From Astropecten irregularis (Eukaryota > Echinodermata > Asteroidea > Paxillosida > Astropectinidae): DNA of 64,000 nucleotides. The notes under the pieces were generated by a model that had not been told where the DNA came from, did no database searches, and saw nothing but the letters and a program-made list of their open reading frames with translations. The stretch covers positions 7,880,745 through 7,944,744 of the forward strand of contig OZ020262.1 in the NCBI GenBank assembly GCA_963971285.1, given 5' to 3'. A program made the position numbers and the translations under genes. Below are positions 11,525 through 23,600 of the stretch, piece after piece (the first letter of the stretch is position 1; each line of letters starts with the position of its first letter).

Positions 11525-11770
11525 TACAGCCATGATTAAACATTAGCATCCGGAAATGTTGATAAAAATATCAGTTAAAAATGTTTTATCACTCAAATGC
11601 ACACCACATGCAAAGGTATTCTAGCCTAAAGCTTCCAGTAAAACCGTGATTAATCATTAGCATCTGAAAATGTTGATAGAAATATCAGTTAAAAATATGT
11701 TTAAAAACTCAAACGCACACTTCATGCAAAGGTATTCTAGCCTAAACCTTCCAGTAAAAATGTAAAATAT
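11525..11770. repeat. ~118-bp direct tandem duplication
   Basis: Two successive copies starting ATTAGCATC.GGAAA and ending CTTCCAGTAAAA; a third single copy lies at 15007-15126. Confidence 0.85.
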
Positions 11771-12170
11771 GACAAACAGTGTTTGATGAGATTCAAGCAA
11801 AAATCTTAACCAATGAGAGATACAAAGTATTTTCTGACAACATACCAAAGACGGCAGAATCGGGCAAGTAATTTTTTACAGACATTCTTCTGCAAGAATA
11901 CAATATAATATACACTGTACTATACCAAGGCATGTTGTTAACTTCAATTCATCAACACATGTGTCAAATGCCTTTTTGCTTAAAACTGCAAAATTTACTT
12001 TAAATGCACCTGACTGTATGGCATTTTTGACTTGTATAGTCAGTGAATTGAACAAATTGAAAACAAATTGCAAAAATTGACATAAAATCCAATTTCCATA
12101 CATGAACCTGTGGAAAGCCAGCCTCATCAAACATACAAGACACACGCCATTGGATGGTCAATTATTTCTA

Positions 12171-12633
12171 TACAGGGTGTCCCAGAAAAAAACGCAACAC
12201 CGTGTCGGAACCCATTATGTTACAATTAAACTGTTTATCACTTCAAGATTCAGATATGTGATACAGCCATGTCCTGGCTATCACCATGTAGAATTTAAGC
12301 ATATTGGGGCTAAAATTGGCGAAAATATGTCCAATTGCAAGAGTACTCCTTAAAAACAAACTTGCAAGGATAACACGCAAAGCAGTCATTACACATTGTA
12401 GTTAATTGAAGGTAATTCAGTCTTAGTTTTTTCACCCAATTTCAGTCCAATTTTGCAGTTTTTTCACTCAATCTCAGTCCACTTTTGCTCAAATTCTACT
12501 TGGTGATAGCCAAGACATGGCTGCATCACATATCTGAATCTTGAAGTGATAAACAGTTTTATTTTCACAGAATAGTTCCGACTGAAAGTGTTGCGTTTTT
12601 TTTTTTTTTTTTGGGGGGGGGGGACACGCTGTA
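12171..12633. mobile_element. Tc1/mariner-like MITE (TACAGGGTGTCCCAG), copy 1
   Basis: Left end TACAGGGTGTCCCAGAAAAA, right end degraded to poly-T/G then ACGCTGTA. The inside TATCACTTCAAGATTCAGAT inverts to ATCTGAATCTTGAAGTGATA near the other end. Same family at 22640-23091. Confidence 0.8.
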
Positions 12634-13421
12634 CATGTATATCATACGGTTTTTATCAATGATTGTTCTACCAATAGAAACCAGGCCATGTGATGTGGAA
12701 TTTCCCATCTGCATGCATGAAAGCACTAGTTTGTACAGTGTGTACATGGTAGGTGCAGTCTATGACCAAAGTTCTAATTAGGAAACATCAGCATTATAAA
12801 CCTCATTAATTCCCTTTTAAATAAATACAGGGGTGTTACAGGAAGGAGATAATGGAGCTAATCATTGATAAGCACAATTGATATACTATAATTCATGGGA
12901 CTTTTCAAGTCAAAATTATCATCAATCAATAAGTTGTAGAAAAAATAAATTGAATACAAATATACATACATTAAGTTATGCTGGTTCATCAAATGAGCTC
13001 AGCTATACAAGGTTGGAGCTTGAAGTCAAACTTCTTCAGTATTTACCTTTTGGTTATAAATAAATTAATGGTTAAAGTGATGGAGTTGTCTGAACAAAGT
13101 GCTGAATGAAAAAAAAAAAAAACTCAGATAGCCGTTACAGTATTCCTGGGTCGCAGGCCTTGAATCCAGCTCCGTTCATTTTTTGTTTGTTCACATTTGA
13201 ATGAATAAAATTTGAAATGGAAAATTATTTTATCATCATTTATGTATTACACTGAGGGAACACATGAATATAATTTTTTTTTTATAGCTTATAGATTAAA
13301 AAAAAAATTATTTGAATTCTTAAAATCATTCTTTGAGAGGAAGGTATTGCGATATTCCACCAGCTCATTTCTCCCCCTATTTTGCAACCTTTAAGATGAT
13401 GTTCAACACTCAAAAATATTT

Positions 13422-13732
13422 ATCTCACACTGAACACAGAAAGAGAGTCTTTTTGATGATTTTTCTCTCAACATGCTCAACCCGCAAGCTACATGTACCC
13501 CAAAATTGTCTGACTTTTGTCAATGGGGGCAGCAGACAAACGGAGCCTTTTCATTAAATGAAAAAACTCATTACGTCACATTACGGAGCCTTTTCATTAA
13601 ATGTCTGCTGCCCCCATTGACGAAATTCAGACAGTTTCAATTTTGGGGTAGCTTGCAGGTTGAGCATGTTGAGAGAAAAATCATCCAAAAGACTCTCTTT
13701 TTGTGTCCAGTATGAGATAAATATTGTTTTTC
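13422..13732. repeat. long palindrome
   Basis: Left arm words CTCAACATGCTCAACC, TTGTCTGACTTTTGTCAATG, GGGGGCAGCAGACA invert on the right as TGTCTGCTGCCCCCATTGAC, GGTTGAGCATGTTGAG. The centre repeats GGAGCCTTTTCATTAAATG directly. Confidence 0.85.
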
Positions 13733-14132
13733 TCATGTAAAGTAATTTAATGATTATAGTTCTAACAAATAAAGCGAGGTTTGGTGAGTGTTGAACATCC
13801 TCTTTAATAGTGGTCAGTCATTACAATATGCAGGACTGACATGCATTGATCTTGTACTTGTATATTTGTGTATGGTTCCTCACAGAGAAACCTCCATCAG
13901 ACATGTTATATTCAACATTCACGTGCAGATGAAACCAGTTACAGAGGAATTCTATGTACATAGAGCAAGTCCACAATAATTCAATACTTATCAAGACTGC
14001 ATACTTAATTACTATTACAATTGAAATACACTACTTCAAGTTAATATCTGTGTACATAAACAAAAATGTGACCATGCAAATGACTTAACACAAGCAACAT
14101 TTCAGATTTGAGGCTTTGCATGGTGACAATTG

Positions 14133-14237
14133 GTAAGTGAATCGGTTTGCGGAAACACCATGTAAGAATCGTTTGTACTATTACAAAAAGTGCGAAAGTA
14201 TGAACGATTCTTACATGGTGTTTCCGCAAACCGATCC
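14133..14237. repeat. palindrome
   Basis: ATCGGTTTGCGGAAACACC..GAATCGTT on the left and AACGATTC..GGTGTTTCCGCAAACCGAT on the right, with a ~30-bp centre. Confidence 0.85.
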
Positions 14238-14406
14238 GCCCAAGCATCATTTACACAGCAACTTAATAAAGGTAATTTCATCAACTGGTTTTTGTCACAG
14301 AAATGGCAATTCATGGGAAAAAATATTAAGAAAGACATAGTAACAGTCATCTTTGAAATTTCCAGTCCCATATGGTGCCTACGTTATGCGAAAACAATGA
14401 AAAATA

Positions 14407-14590
14407 CGGGTGTTTCAAAATTAGTGCGCCTCCATGAGTATGCAACACATTGGCCAATTTGTCTACAAACTGCGCATCTTTTCACATGCGCAGTTTGTTG
14501 ACAACATTAACTCCGGCCAACGCATTGCAAACTCATGGTGGAGCACTATTGCGAATCGCCCGTATTCTCACGGAATTTTCATCATGATCA
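14407..14590. repeat. imperfect palindrome
   Basis: GTGCGCCTCCATGAGTATGCAA..TTGGCC and GGCC.ACGCATTGCAAACTCATGGTGGAGCAC pair; an inner hairpin CAAACTGCGCATCTTTTCACATGCGCAGTTTG lies at 14466-14499 (arms CAAACTGCGCAT). Confidence 0.7.
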
Positions 14591-15174
14591 TCAAGTCCAC
14601 TCAGTCAGCTAGCGGATAACACACTGTAGTTGTAATTTGTATGGCACCCCCTCATTCACAGCAGTACCAACTGTTAGCTGGCTGATATTTCCAAACAGGC
14701 AAATTTGGAAATTCACATTTTTCCCTGATATGTACTTATTTCTAATCAATGGGAACATTTTTCACAAAATGCTTTCACATGATGATTTCTGGTATTTTTA
14801 TCTTGTTATCAATTATGAGATGCCTTTAAAAGGCTATACTCACAAATTCATCCACCCAATAGGCGAATGTCTCATTATAGGACTAAAATAAAACAAAACA
14901 TGCAATTATTATTACCAACTGCACTGAATAGTATAGAATGTACATGTAATAGTTTGTAATATGAAAGGAATACATACATGTAACCTTAAAGTAATAAAGG
15001 AATGATGAAGCATTAATTAGCATCTGGAAATGTTGATAGAAATATCAGTTCAAAATATGTTTTATCACTCAAACGCACACTACATGCAAAGGTATTCTTG
15101 CCTAAAGCTTCCAGTAAAAATGTCAAATATGACAATCGTCGTAAACACAACCGGCGTAAAATAAGCGCATGAAA

Positions 15175-15295
15175 ATGCCTGATACATACTGTCAGTGTGC
15201 AGTGCCCGGTTGTGGTGGAGGGGGGTCGACATGAGTTCCCCAATAACAAACAAAAGCAAAATATGAGAACATTGGCCATCAAAATGTTATGGTAA
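15175..15295 (+). pseudogene. THAP-type zinc finger fragment, frameshifted
   Basis: Reading from ATG 15175 gives MPDTYCQCAVPGCGGGG, the CAVPGC start of a THAP domain; after a frame change the same strand reads HEFPNNKQ..NMRTLAIKMLW and stop, matching the HxFP that normally follows. THAP domains are DNA-binding C2CH fingers found in P-element transposases and in derived host genes. Only the first ~40 residues are present, so this is a dead piece. Confidence 0.45.
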
Positions 15296-15962
15296 CAATC
15301 ATGGTGGCCGATGGCAAACAGCATAGTATTTTGTGCACAAAGCTTTTACTTTCGCACTGCGATACCTAGTACATTATTCCTCGCCAAACATAAGAATTTC
15401 ACCTCATTTTGTATTTTTGGGAATTGAAATGTGGGTGGGCGGCAATGTCAAACTTAAAATTGTTTGTAAATTGCCTGAATTAAATGTTCACGAGCATTTT
15501 CCTCTATCTTTTGGAGAGTTTTTGGACAATCGCTATACTTAAAGCATGTACAGAAGTTTTCGGGAGAACGGTAGTTTGCTGCCCTCTATCGACAGCCCAC
15601 TCCAAAAATCTCACATTTTTCAGACTTTTGGGTAGGGTTGCAAATGGAGGCAAGATGTCATCAAAACAGGCTCATGCCCTGAGTGTAAATACACAGTATA
15701 TGTACAGTACAGTCTGCACTTACATTTACAATATTTCATTGGAGTACATGTCCAAGTTCATGAAATCTGATAGCTGGTTGTTGGTGGCAAGGACTGAGTC
15801 TGAAGTACAAGAATTTACACCAAGCCTCATTAAAATGCATGACTAAAATTAGGGCAATAGCGCTCCGCACTAATGACGTCACATTAGGGAATTCTCAGCA
15901 ATAGAGACTACACGTACTATGGAATGTCCTCGCTCTTGTAGGATTTGAATGAATCTTGTTCT

Positions 15963-16113
15963 GGGGCCAAATTCATAAAACATACGACGCGTCGCAAATT
16001 TAAGACGCATCCTTTCTCTATGGACTCATCGCATCTATGGGACGCGTCGCAGCTAGGACGCGTCGCAAATCGAGTTGCGACGCGTCGCAGAGCTTTATGA
16101 AATCGGCCCCAGG
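15963..16113. mobile_element. MITE built from GACGCGTCGCA words
   Basis: Ends GGGGCCAAATTCATAAA and TTTATGAAATCGGCCCC are inverted; the body repeats GACGCGTCGCA in both orientations. Confidence 0.8.
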
Positions 16114-16291
16114 TCACCACTATAGCTATAACCAACAGAATATATTTCACAAATACTACAACATACAGTAAAAGTATTCATTCTGATACAATAAAATTAG
16201 TTAAAATATGACTTTTGAGTTTGTCACTTTTTTTCGAGAATAATGTGTATACATACAAATGACCTTGGGTCGTTTATACAGTGGCCTTGGC

Positions 16292-16468
16292 TCACCTCAG
16301 TGTCCCATCGGCCTTGAAGACCCAGGGCTTGGATTCTACCTTGGTCCTGGAGTTGTGGACTTCACTATAACATAGCTTCTGCCCCATGACCTTTATAGTC
16401 TGGCCTTTCAATGACTTTGACAAGTTAGAAGATGACACAGCGTGGCCATTCAACACTTGCAGGTTTAT
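16292..16468 (-). CDS. probable further exon of the DED-NB-ARC gene (phase unresolved)
   Basis: A convincing open stretch reads LNGHAVSSSNLSKSLKGQ.. KVMGQKLCYSEVHNSRTKVE.. KPWVFKADGTLR and then TGA (16294-16292). The obvious acceptor (CCTCCACAG, AG at 16470-16469) gives phase 0, but exon 10 leaves phase 1; the next AG (acceptor at 16456) restores phase. Either the second AG is used, or a small exon between 16.5 and 17.4 kb was missed. The 3' side also has a donor-like ACTGAG|GTGAGC, so it may be either terminal or spliced on. No domain recognised. Confidence 0.5.
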   Translation of the reverse strand: MNLQVLNGHAVSSSNLSKSLKGQTIKVMGQKLCYSEVHNSRTKVESKPWVFKADGTLR

Positions 16469-16799
16469 CTGTGGAGGAATAAATTAGAACAAAAATCAAA
16501 TGTACATTTTTGAAGAGGGTTTGGTACAGAGGCAAATATATGGACCCTCATCAAAATCTGAGCTTTGTGTTCCGGTGCTGACTTTGGCTCCATTTCAAAC
16601 ATCCATTTTAAGGCAACAGGTATCAGTATAGTGGATTTGTGGGTTTCTACATGTATGTAATGTGCATGTATACTCTGATTTGGACGAGTGACCAAAGTTT
16701 CATCTTTAACTCAGTAAAAGCCATATTGCACCACTTTATTTGATGATGTTTTCAAGGGTACATGTTGTCATTGACGAGGTCATTGGGACGCCATCTTGA

Positions 16800-16930
16800 A
16801 TAATCATCAAATAACCACAAGGGAAATTGATTGAGGTGAACAGAGAAAAATGAACTAGACCGGGAATCGAATAGGAGACCTCCAGAATACTGTACAAGCG
16901 CTCTACCACTGAGCTATCCAGCCCTACGTA
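16800..16930 (-). mobile_element. tRNA-derived SINE fragment
   Basis: Minus-strand GGATAGCTCAGTGGTAGAGCG (A-box with D-stem) and ATTCGATTCCCGG (weak B-box). The left flank (AACCACAAGGGAAATTGA) matches the flank of the tRNA-like unit at 36726-36890. Confidence 0.65.
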
Positions 16931-16949
16931 CGTTGGTGGTGACCCCAAT

Positions 16950-17092
16950 TAGCCCTTTTGAAGTATGGGATACAATAGGAGGGCGCGTTTGAAGTGATGG
17001 GTGTTTTGCGTCAAACACAAAGGTTTTTACCCAAACCAAACTGTGCCCTCCTATTGTGTCCACCATACTTTGAAAGGGCTAATAGTCAATAG
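16950..17092. repeat. palindromic element
   Basis: TTAGCCCTTTTGAAGTATGG..CAATAGGAGGGC and GCCCTCCTATTG..CCATACTTTGAAAGGGCTAA are inverted. Confidence 0.8.
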
Positions 17093-17162
17093 TCAATCTT
17101 TGTTTGTATGGCAGTCAGAAGCCACAAAACCACACACATACTGTGAAAACCCTATGGGACCC

Positions 17163-17463
17163 AGTCCGGGCCCAATTTCATGGAATCCGTTACCGTTAGC
17201 AAAAAATCTTTGCTTACGGTAGCAGAATTTTTTGGATACGGTTAGTGTATTTCACGGAAGAGTTTCCTTTTTGGTAACGGTAAGCAAGGAATTTGTGCAG
17301 AATGCATACGACAGCGCGTTAGCAGAAAATGGCCACGGTTACCCTAGAAATTCTTCGCTAACCGAGAGTCTTTTGCTTACGGATTCCATGAAATAGATTT
17401 CACGCATAGCAGTGCCCGTAAGCACTAAAATAGGCCGTAACGGATTCCATGAAATTGGGCCCA
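17163..17463. mobile_element. MITE with TIR GGGCCCAATTTCATGG
   Basis: CGGGCCCAATTTCATGGAAT at left, ATTCCATGAAATTGGGCCC at right; the interior is full of GGTAACGG/CCGTTAGC words. It directly abuts coding exon 10. Confidence 0.85.
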
Positions 17464-17473
17464 GGACTGTTAC

Positions 17474-17623
17474 CTTGTGGTGCAGGTGGTGGGAAGTGAA
17501 CCTCAATGTCATCTATACCCATTTTGATGGGTACATCAGATGCCGACGTGATGGAAGAATCTGTCTCTTTCTCATCATCACGGGGCTTCTTCTCAAGTTT
17601 CCTGGAGGCCTTGATGCGGTGTG
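17474..17623 (-). CDS. coding exon 10: charged tail segment
   Basis: Acceptor TTGTCTGACAG at 17624, donor CAAG|GTAACA at 17474; 150 nt, phase 1 in and out. Encodes AHRIKASRKLEKKPRDDEKE, a Ser/Thr stretch, IDDIEVHFPPPAPQ. A MITE end lies 29 bp upstream of the acceptor (17653) and another MITE begins immediately inside the donor side (17163-17463). Confidence 0.72.
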
Positions 17624-20600
17624 CTGTCAGACAATAATGAGGATTCATTTCTTAAAGGTACAATACATGATTGGTAAAGGTAACAGGACTGCACTCATAC
17701 TTTTTCTGATCCAGCATGTACATGAAATAATAAACCTGTGAAAATTTGAGCTCAATCGGACATCTGAGTCACGAGAAAATAGCGAAAACCCGACTCGATT
17801 TTTCTTGTAAAACATGAAGAATAGTTGACTTCATGTTTGTTCCAAAAATCGTTTGGACGAACGATCTTTGGAAAAGACACTAAATCTTGATTTGCTTGAA
17901 AAACCCAGCATCTAATGAACCAAGATTTCCCATGGTGACTGTTTGCACTGTTTACAAATTGTTAAATCCATTTTCTGTCTCAAACTCAATAATTTTTTTT
18001 TGAGGCCTTGCAAATCCTATATGCTCCCTTTAAACACTTTCATAGCCAGCCTGCCTTTGGGATTCTGTATACAAAATTTTAATGCAAACTGTCTCACAAT
18101 GCAATTCTCATAATACTACACTCCTCTGTCCTCTCTGCGAAAGGTCCCATGATCTATACAGTAATCCGAGCACACGGGTTTGAATGGCGCCCTCTATTGA
18201 TTAGAACAAGAAACTGCGGTGGTGTTTATCGATCTAAGTGCACTACAACTCCAGCTAAGTGCGTGGTGCGCGATTTATTCCTGAAAGAAACACGAAGTTA
18301 GAAGAATATTCACCATGGACAACATGTCCCGGATTCTTTTAAAAGATCAAAAAGATTTTTGGTCGTTGTTTTACTAATTTCTGGATAAATACATAATTTC
18401 ATGTGTTTAAATAGCCATTTGTTTTATTTTTTTTTCTCTTTAATGTTGTCTATGTACCTTAACTATTTTCTAAGTCATGTTTCTAACCATGTTCATGTAC
18501 AAATGTTTTAATTCAGCCTTTGGCCGCGATTACATTTTTTAACCGGATAAACCATTTCAAATCAAATCAAATCAAAATACATAGATCATTAATTGTGGGC
18601 AAAACCTACCACTTTGTGAATGCATCCCATCAGTTCTATCACCATGGTAACCATCGACAGGGGAACCCATCTCAGAGTCATCATTGCTGGAGGCCGACCC
18701 TCTTTTCCTTTTTTGAACGGATTCAGAAGCTGTCAAAGAAATCACGAGAGATATTTTTATACATATGTGACCCGAGTTGAAATTTGAGTCGAAGGAGAGA
18801 GGCAGCGGCGACGATTGATCTCTGTTTTGCTGGTTTATTCTGTATGCGCGAAGACGAAACAGTGTCGGTGAGTCTTCGTCATAAAATGGTATGAGGGAAG
18901 CGCGCAAAAAGCCAAGCATAGCTAGAGGGAGTTTCACAAATTTGAATAATGTACACAGGCAAATGCTTTGTGAAATCAACCCCAGGGGCCGATTTCACTA
19001 ACGTTTTGCGATCATCGCTAGTCCCGAATCCATCGCTAAACGGAAAATTCCTTCACAAAGTACAGCGATCAATTTTCCGTTTAGCAATGGAGTTGGGCTT
19101 TAGCGATGATCGCAAAGCATTAGTGAAATCGGCCCAGTCTTTTTCTCTGCCAATGAAGTACTGAAAATGAGTCTATGCAATTCCACGTTTCATGTAACAT
19201 GATTCCATGATTGTGTTCACCATCACCGTGATCACCTGTTGGGACACACAATGGACCTTTCCCATGAAATATGGTAATTACATATGCGCATGCGCAAATG
19301 CACTACTGGTTGGCAAGAAAGTTGCAGCTCCATTAGGCATGTACATACCACATACAACGCAGAGGGCATGGAGCTTGCCAACCAGTAATGCATTTGCGCG
19401 TGCGCGTATCTCATTAGCATATTTCATGGGAAAGGTCCATTTTCATGGCACAATATTACATGTAAATGGTGGGCAAATAAAGGATAGTCTTTGCCAAGTA
19501 CATGTATCATGTCAATGGGAGACTTTTGAAGAGTCGGTCTTGAGTCAACAGCGCACGCGCAAACCATGCTTGCGCAATTGTGAGCATGCGCACGTTGTTT
19601 TGCACGTGTGTGCGTGTGCGCTGTTGACTCAAGACCGACTCTCCAAAAGTCTCCCATTAACTGAACTTGATGACAGGTTCAGACACAGAAAGTACCTGTG
19701 TACAGTCTCACATGATAAATACATGTAGTGCATTAATTAACAATAGACTATGGCATTCATATAATATCATGGACATGGTAAAACACCGATCCCACGGCAC
19801 AATATACTGTCTGCCATTACTGCAGTGTCCCCACCTTTTGTCCGGCAACAAAGACATTTACACTCCGCCGCACTTTATAATTACAGTGTGTACGTCCAAT
19901 GATTAAGGGACGTACATCCTGAAATATAGATTGCAGTGGATGTAAATTCATTTTTTTTTGCTGGACAAAAGGCGGGCAGGGACACTGCAGTAATGGCGGG
20001 TGTTTCCGTCCTTCATGGTCGTGCTGTCGGATTGGTGTATAGAGTGTAACAACATTCCTCATACAATGTACGTGTATGCATGCACAACCTTATGATTGTC
20101 CTATTGTCCTTGGTTGTATGCAGGTTAGTTGTTGTGGTCATGGGTGTAATAATCAGAGGTGGCAGCAAGTCATTTTGTGCAAGTCCAAGTCAAGTCACAA
20201 GTCACTGGGTCCTGTCACAAGTCAAGTCACAAGTCATTTGGAAACAGGGCAACAAGTCATTGTTTGGAAGTCCAAGTCAAGTCACAAGTCATTGTTTGGA
20301 AGTCCAAGTCAAGTCACAAGTCGTTGTTTGCAAGTCCAAGTCAAGTCACAAGTCATTGTTTGCAAGCCCAAGTCAAGTCACAAGTCAAAGCTGGTATTTG
20401 CAAGTCAAGTCGCAAGTCATGAAAAGAGTCGCAAGTCATAGACTCGAATCAGCAACTCTGGTAATAATGATGTCAGCCCTCCACACATTATATCCCTGTT
20501 CTGATAAGTGACAGTACATGTACATGTACATGTACATGTACATGTATTAGGGGAACAGAGGGTGATCTCTGCATGATACTAATAATAAACATAAGTGGCT

Positions 20601-23600
20601 TTCACTACTGGCTATGCATGCGTTATTCTGACAGGCAACATGGCATCACAATGTCAGGCAGATGTTTTACTAACCGGTACTCTATTGAACCCCCAGGTCT
20701 TGAAATATCCACTAATCCGTGGACCTAGTCTAGTGATTTCAGTGTCGGACTAGTAAAGTGTGTACTGCATAATTCCGGCTGTCTAGTGATTTTGTTTTCC
20801 TTGCACAAATAAAATGGTTCCTAAATTGATGATTTTGGACACAATATTGCATACAATTACGGTTTTTTTATGTACATGTACATGAATGTCACAGGTCTAG
20901 TGAACAAAAGTTCAGGTCTAGTAAAATGTTTCAGTTACTAGACCTGCTGTCCAGTGCTCTTTTTCACGAGCCCTGACCCCACATGATGATCAAGATTCAG
21001 TAAGCTGTGAACAATTACAAATGGGGTATTAGCTAGGAGACACGCTAGTGACATTAGGGAGACATCGGGACATTTCAATGTCTCCCAAAGGTACCAGCTA
21101 CCCTTCAGAGAGATATTTTTAATATTTTAATAGAAAACAGACAATGCTCTTAATAAGAACATATACATGTATGTCAATAGCGCTCCGCACTAATGACGTC
21201 ACAAAATCCCCGGATGTCAGACAAACGTTGACTCACACACATAGTGTACACCCACGAGCACCCACACGCACGTGTGCATGCATGGTTGCAATGTTTGTCT
21301 GAGATCCGGTGCTATTTTTAGCGCAAGTGCGAAGCGCTATTTCAAGTGCATTGGTTTGGAGGATACTAAAGAAATAGGTAAGTAAAGTTTGTGCACGAGC
21401 AGCACGACCCTTAGATGGGAAAGTCTCCCTTAGGTCCCATCGTAGGTTAAAATAATTACACAAGTTACTACATATGTATAATGTAATGAGAATACTTAAA
21501 GCAGTGCCTACATGATGATGTGCTGGACTCTGTCTCACTCGTGTCTGGTGCTTCAAGCTTTGGCATGTGTTGGTTGGACTTCTTTTCTGCTTCCTGAAAT
21601 AGAAAAAAAAAACCACAAAGTTTCATTTATAATTGATCGTCGAGGAGACAGAATAATGCAAACAATTTATTGCCCTTCAATGACGTAAGTAAGTACGTCA
21701 CAAAGTGCCTTTTGAGCACACATGAACACAAATCATGTGCTGGCTCAGGTGGGATTCGAACCCAAAACCTCCTGCTCACTAGTGCAGATGCCATACCAGC
21801 TAGGCCACCAAGCTAGCTGGGGTCAATGTAGTCTTGTCTCACAACGTTATATATTACCGGAATGTACAAACCGATTCCCCTCATTGACCAGCAAGCACGT
21901 ACACATGTACGTCAAGACCTCTCTATAATAACGTCTTGGGAATCCTGTAAAGGCTGTGAGTTGCGTGCGCACCTCGTTATGTAGCGCTATGATGACATGA
22001 TGTTGAATAAGTACATGTATGATTACCTTCACAGGTCGCGTAGGCCTGCATGCACAGACATGTACGTGTATGTTAATTGGCTGTGCCTGACTTCGAAAGC
22101 AACGCATGCGCAGTGTACGTGTTTCCCCCCGTTTTCAGGGTGAGATTTTTCACGATTTCCAAGACGTTATTAGTGATAGCTCTGTGCGTACGTGTGTGCG
22201 GATCACCGGTACATACATACATGTATGTACGTGCGTGCCGGTCAGTGCGATTTGAGTATCCACATACACCAATAACGTTGTGAACCAAGACTAGGGTCAA
22301 TGGGGCGAATCGAATCCCTTATCAGCGGGTGCCGTAATTAATCAGTTATAATTGACAAAGTTTCATATTCTTAGTCATGAATAGATTTGCTAGAGTGCTA
22401 ACTTGTCATGATGAGTGAAGTGTGATGTCTCTCTACCACGTTTACAAGGAAGAAGTTTCATATTGCTTCACTCAAACATGAAGCCATGGATCGGAGAGAT
22501 TGCTCTTTGATCATGATCAAAGACAACTTTGAGGTCAGCTATCATCTTCATCCCATTCATGCCAAAATACATTTTGTAGAAAAGCAAATGTACCAGTAAA
22601 TAAAATATGCATACATGTTCACTTTCCCATCATTTTATATACAGGGTGTCCCAGAAAAAACGCAATACTGTGTCGGGACCCATTATGTTAAAATTAAACT
22701 GTTTATCACTTCAAGATTCAGATATGTGATACAGCCATGTCTTGGCTATCACCATGTACAATTTAAGCATATTGGGGCTGAAATTGGCGAAAATATGACC
22801 AATTGAAAGAGTACTCCTTAAAAACAACTTTGCGAGGATAACACGCATAGTGGTCAATACACACATAATGTGTATGAAAGAAAGATGAAAAATCGGGTTT
22901 TGAGGTTGGGTAATTCAGTCTTGGTTTTTTCACTCAATTTTAGTCCAATCTTGTTCAAATTTTACATGGTGATACTGATAGCCAAGACATAGTTGTATCA
23001 CATATCTGAATCTTGAAGTGATACACAGTTTAATTTCCACTTAATAGTTCTCGACACAAGTGTTGCGTTTCTTTTGGTGCACCCTGTATAAAGCAAATGT
23101 TCTTACCCGGAACCGTTTCTTGTAATTAGACAGAGCCGCATCCTTTCCCAGCTTTGTCATCAAGTACTCAATTTTGTTCTTTAACCTAGGCCAGTCGATG
23201 CTGTGAGACATGCCTTTTCTCCATAGCTCTTCTTCCATGCGTAAGGCCTCATCAAGGTATTTACGAGCTTCCCTGTAGTTCTTATTGACCAGGTTCAGAG
23301 ACCCAACAAAATAGATGCTCCTTGCTGTTGCTGGGTGCAATCCTAGAACCTTCTTACGTCCTTCCATGGCCTTTTTGGCGATAGGGATAGCATCGCCATA
23401 CCTGTTGAAGGAAGGAATTGACCGAGGGGTTGGGTTATACCTAGACAGTGTTGTCAGGCCTGATGACCAAGATCGAGACAGAGACCTTATGATCAAAAGT
23501 CAAGACTGAGATCAAGACTTTATGGCATGTATGGGTGAAGCCAACCCCGGGACCAAAACCTTGAAAAGCGTGATCCAAAACTAGGTAACATCGAAAAACA

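Larger units (their letters stand above)
10860..11780. repeat. segmental duplication, copy 1
   Basis: Segments 10890-11100 and 11525-11770 correspond to 13885-14103 and 15007-15130: shared words include CAGTTACAG.GGAATT, CAAGACTGCATACTTAA, GTGTACATA..CAA and CATGCAAAGGTATTCT. The two copies carry different insertions. Confidence 0.7.
13870..15130. repeat. segmental duplication, copy 2
   Basis: Diverged partner of 10860-11780; interrupted by palindromes at 14133-14237 and 14407-14590 and by a fragment of MITE family A (14268-14405). Confidence 0.65.
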
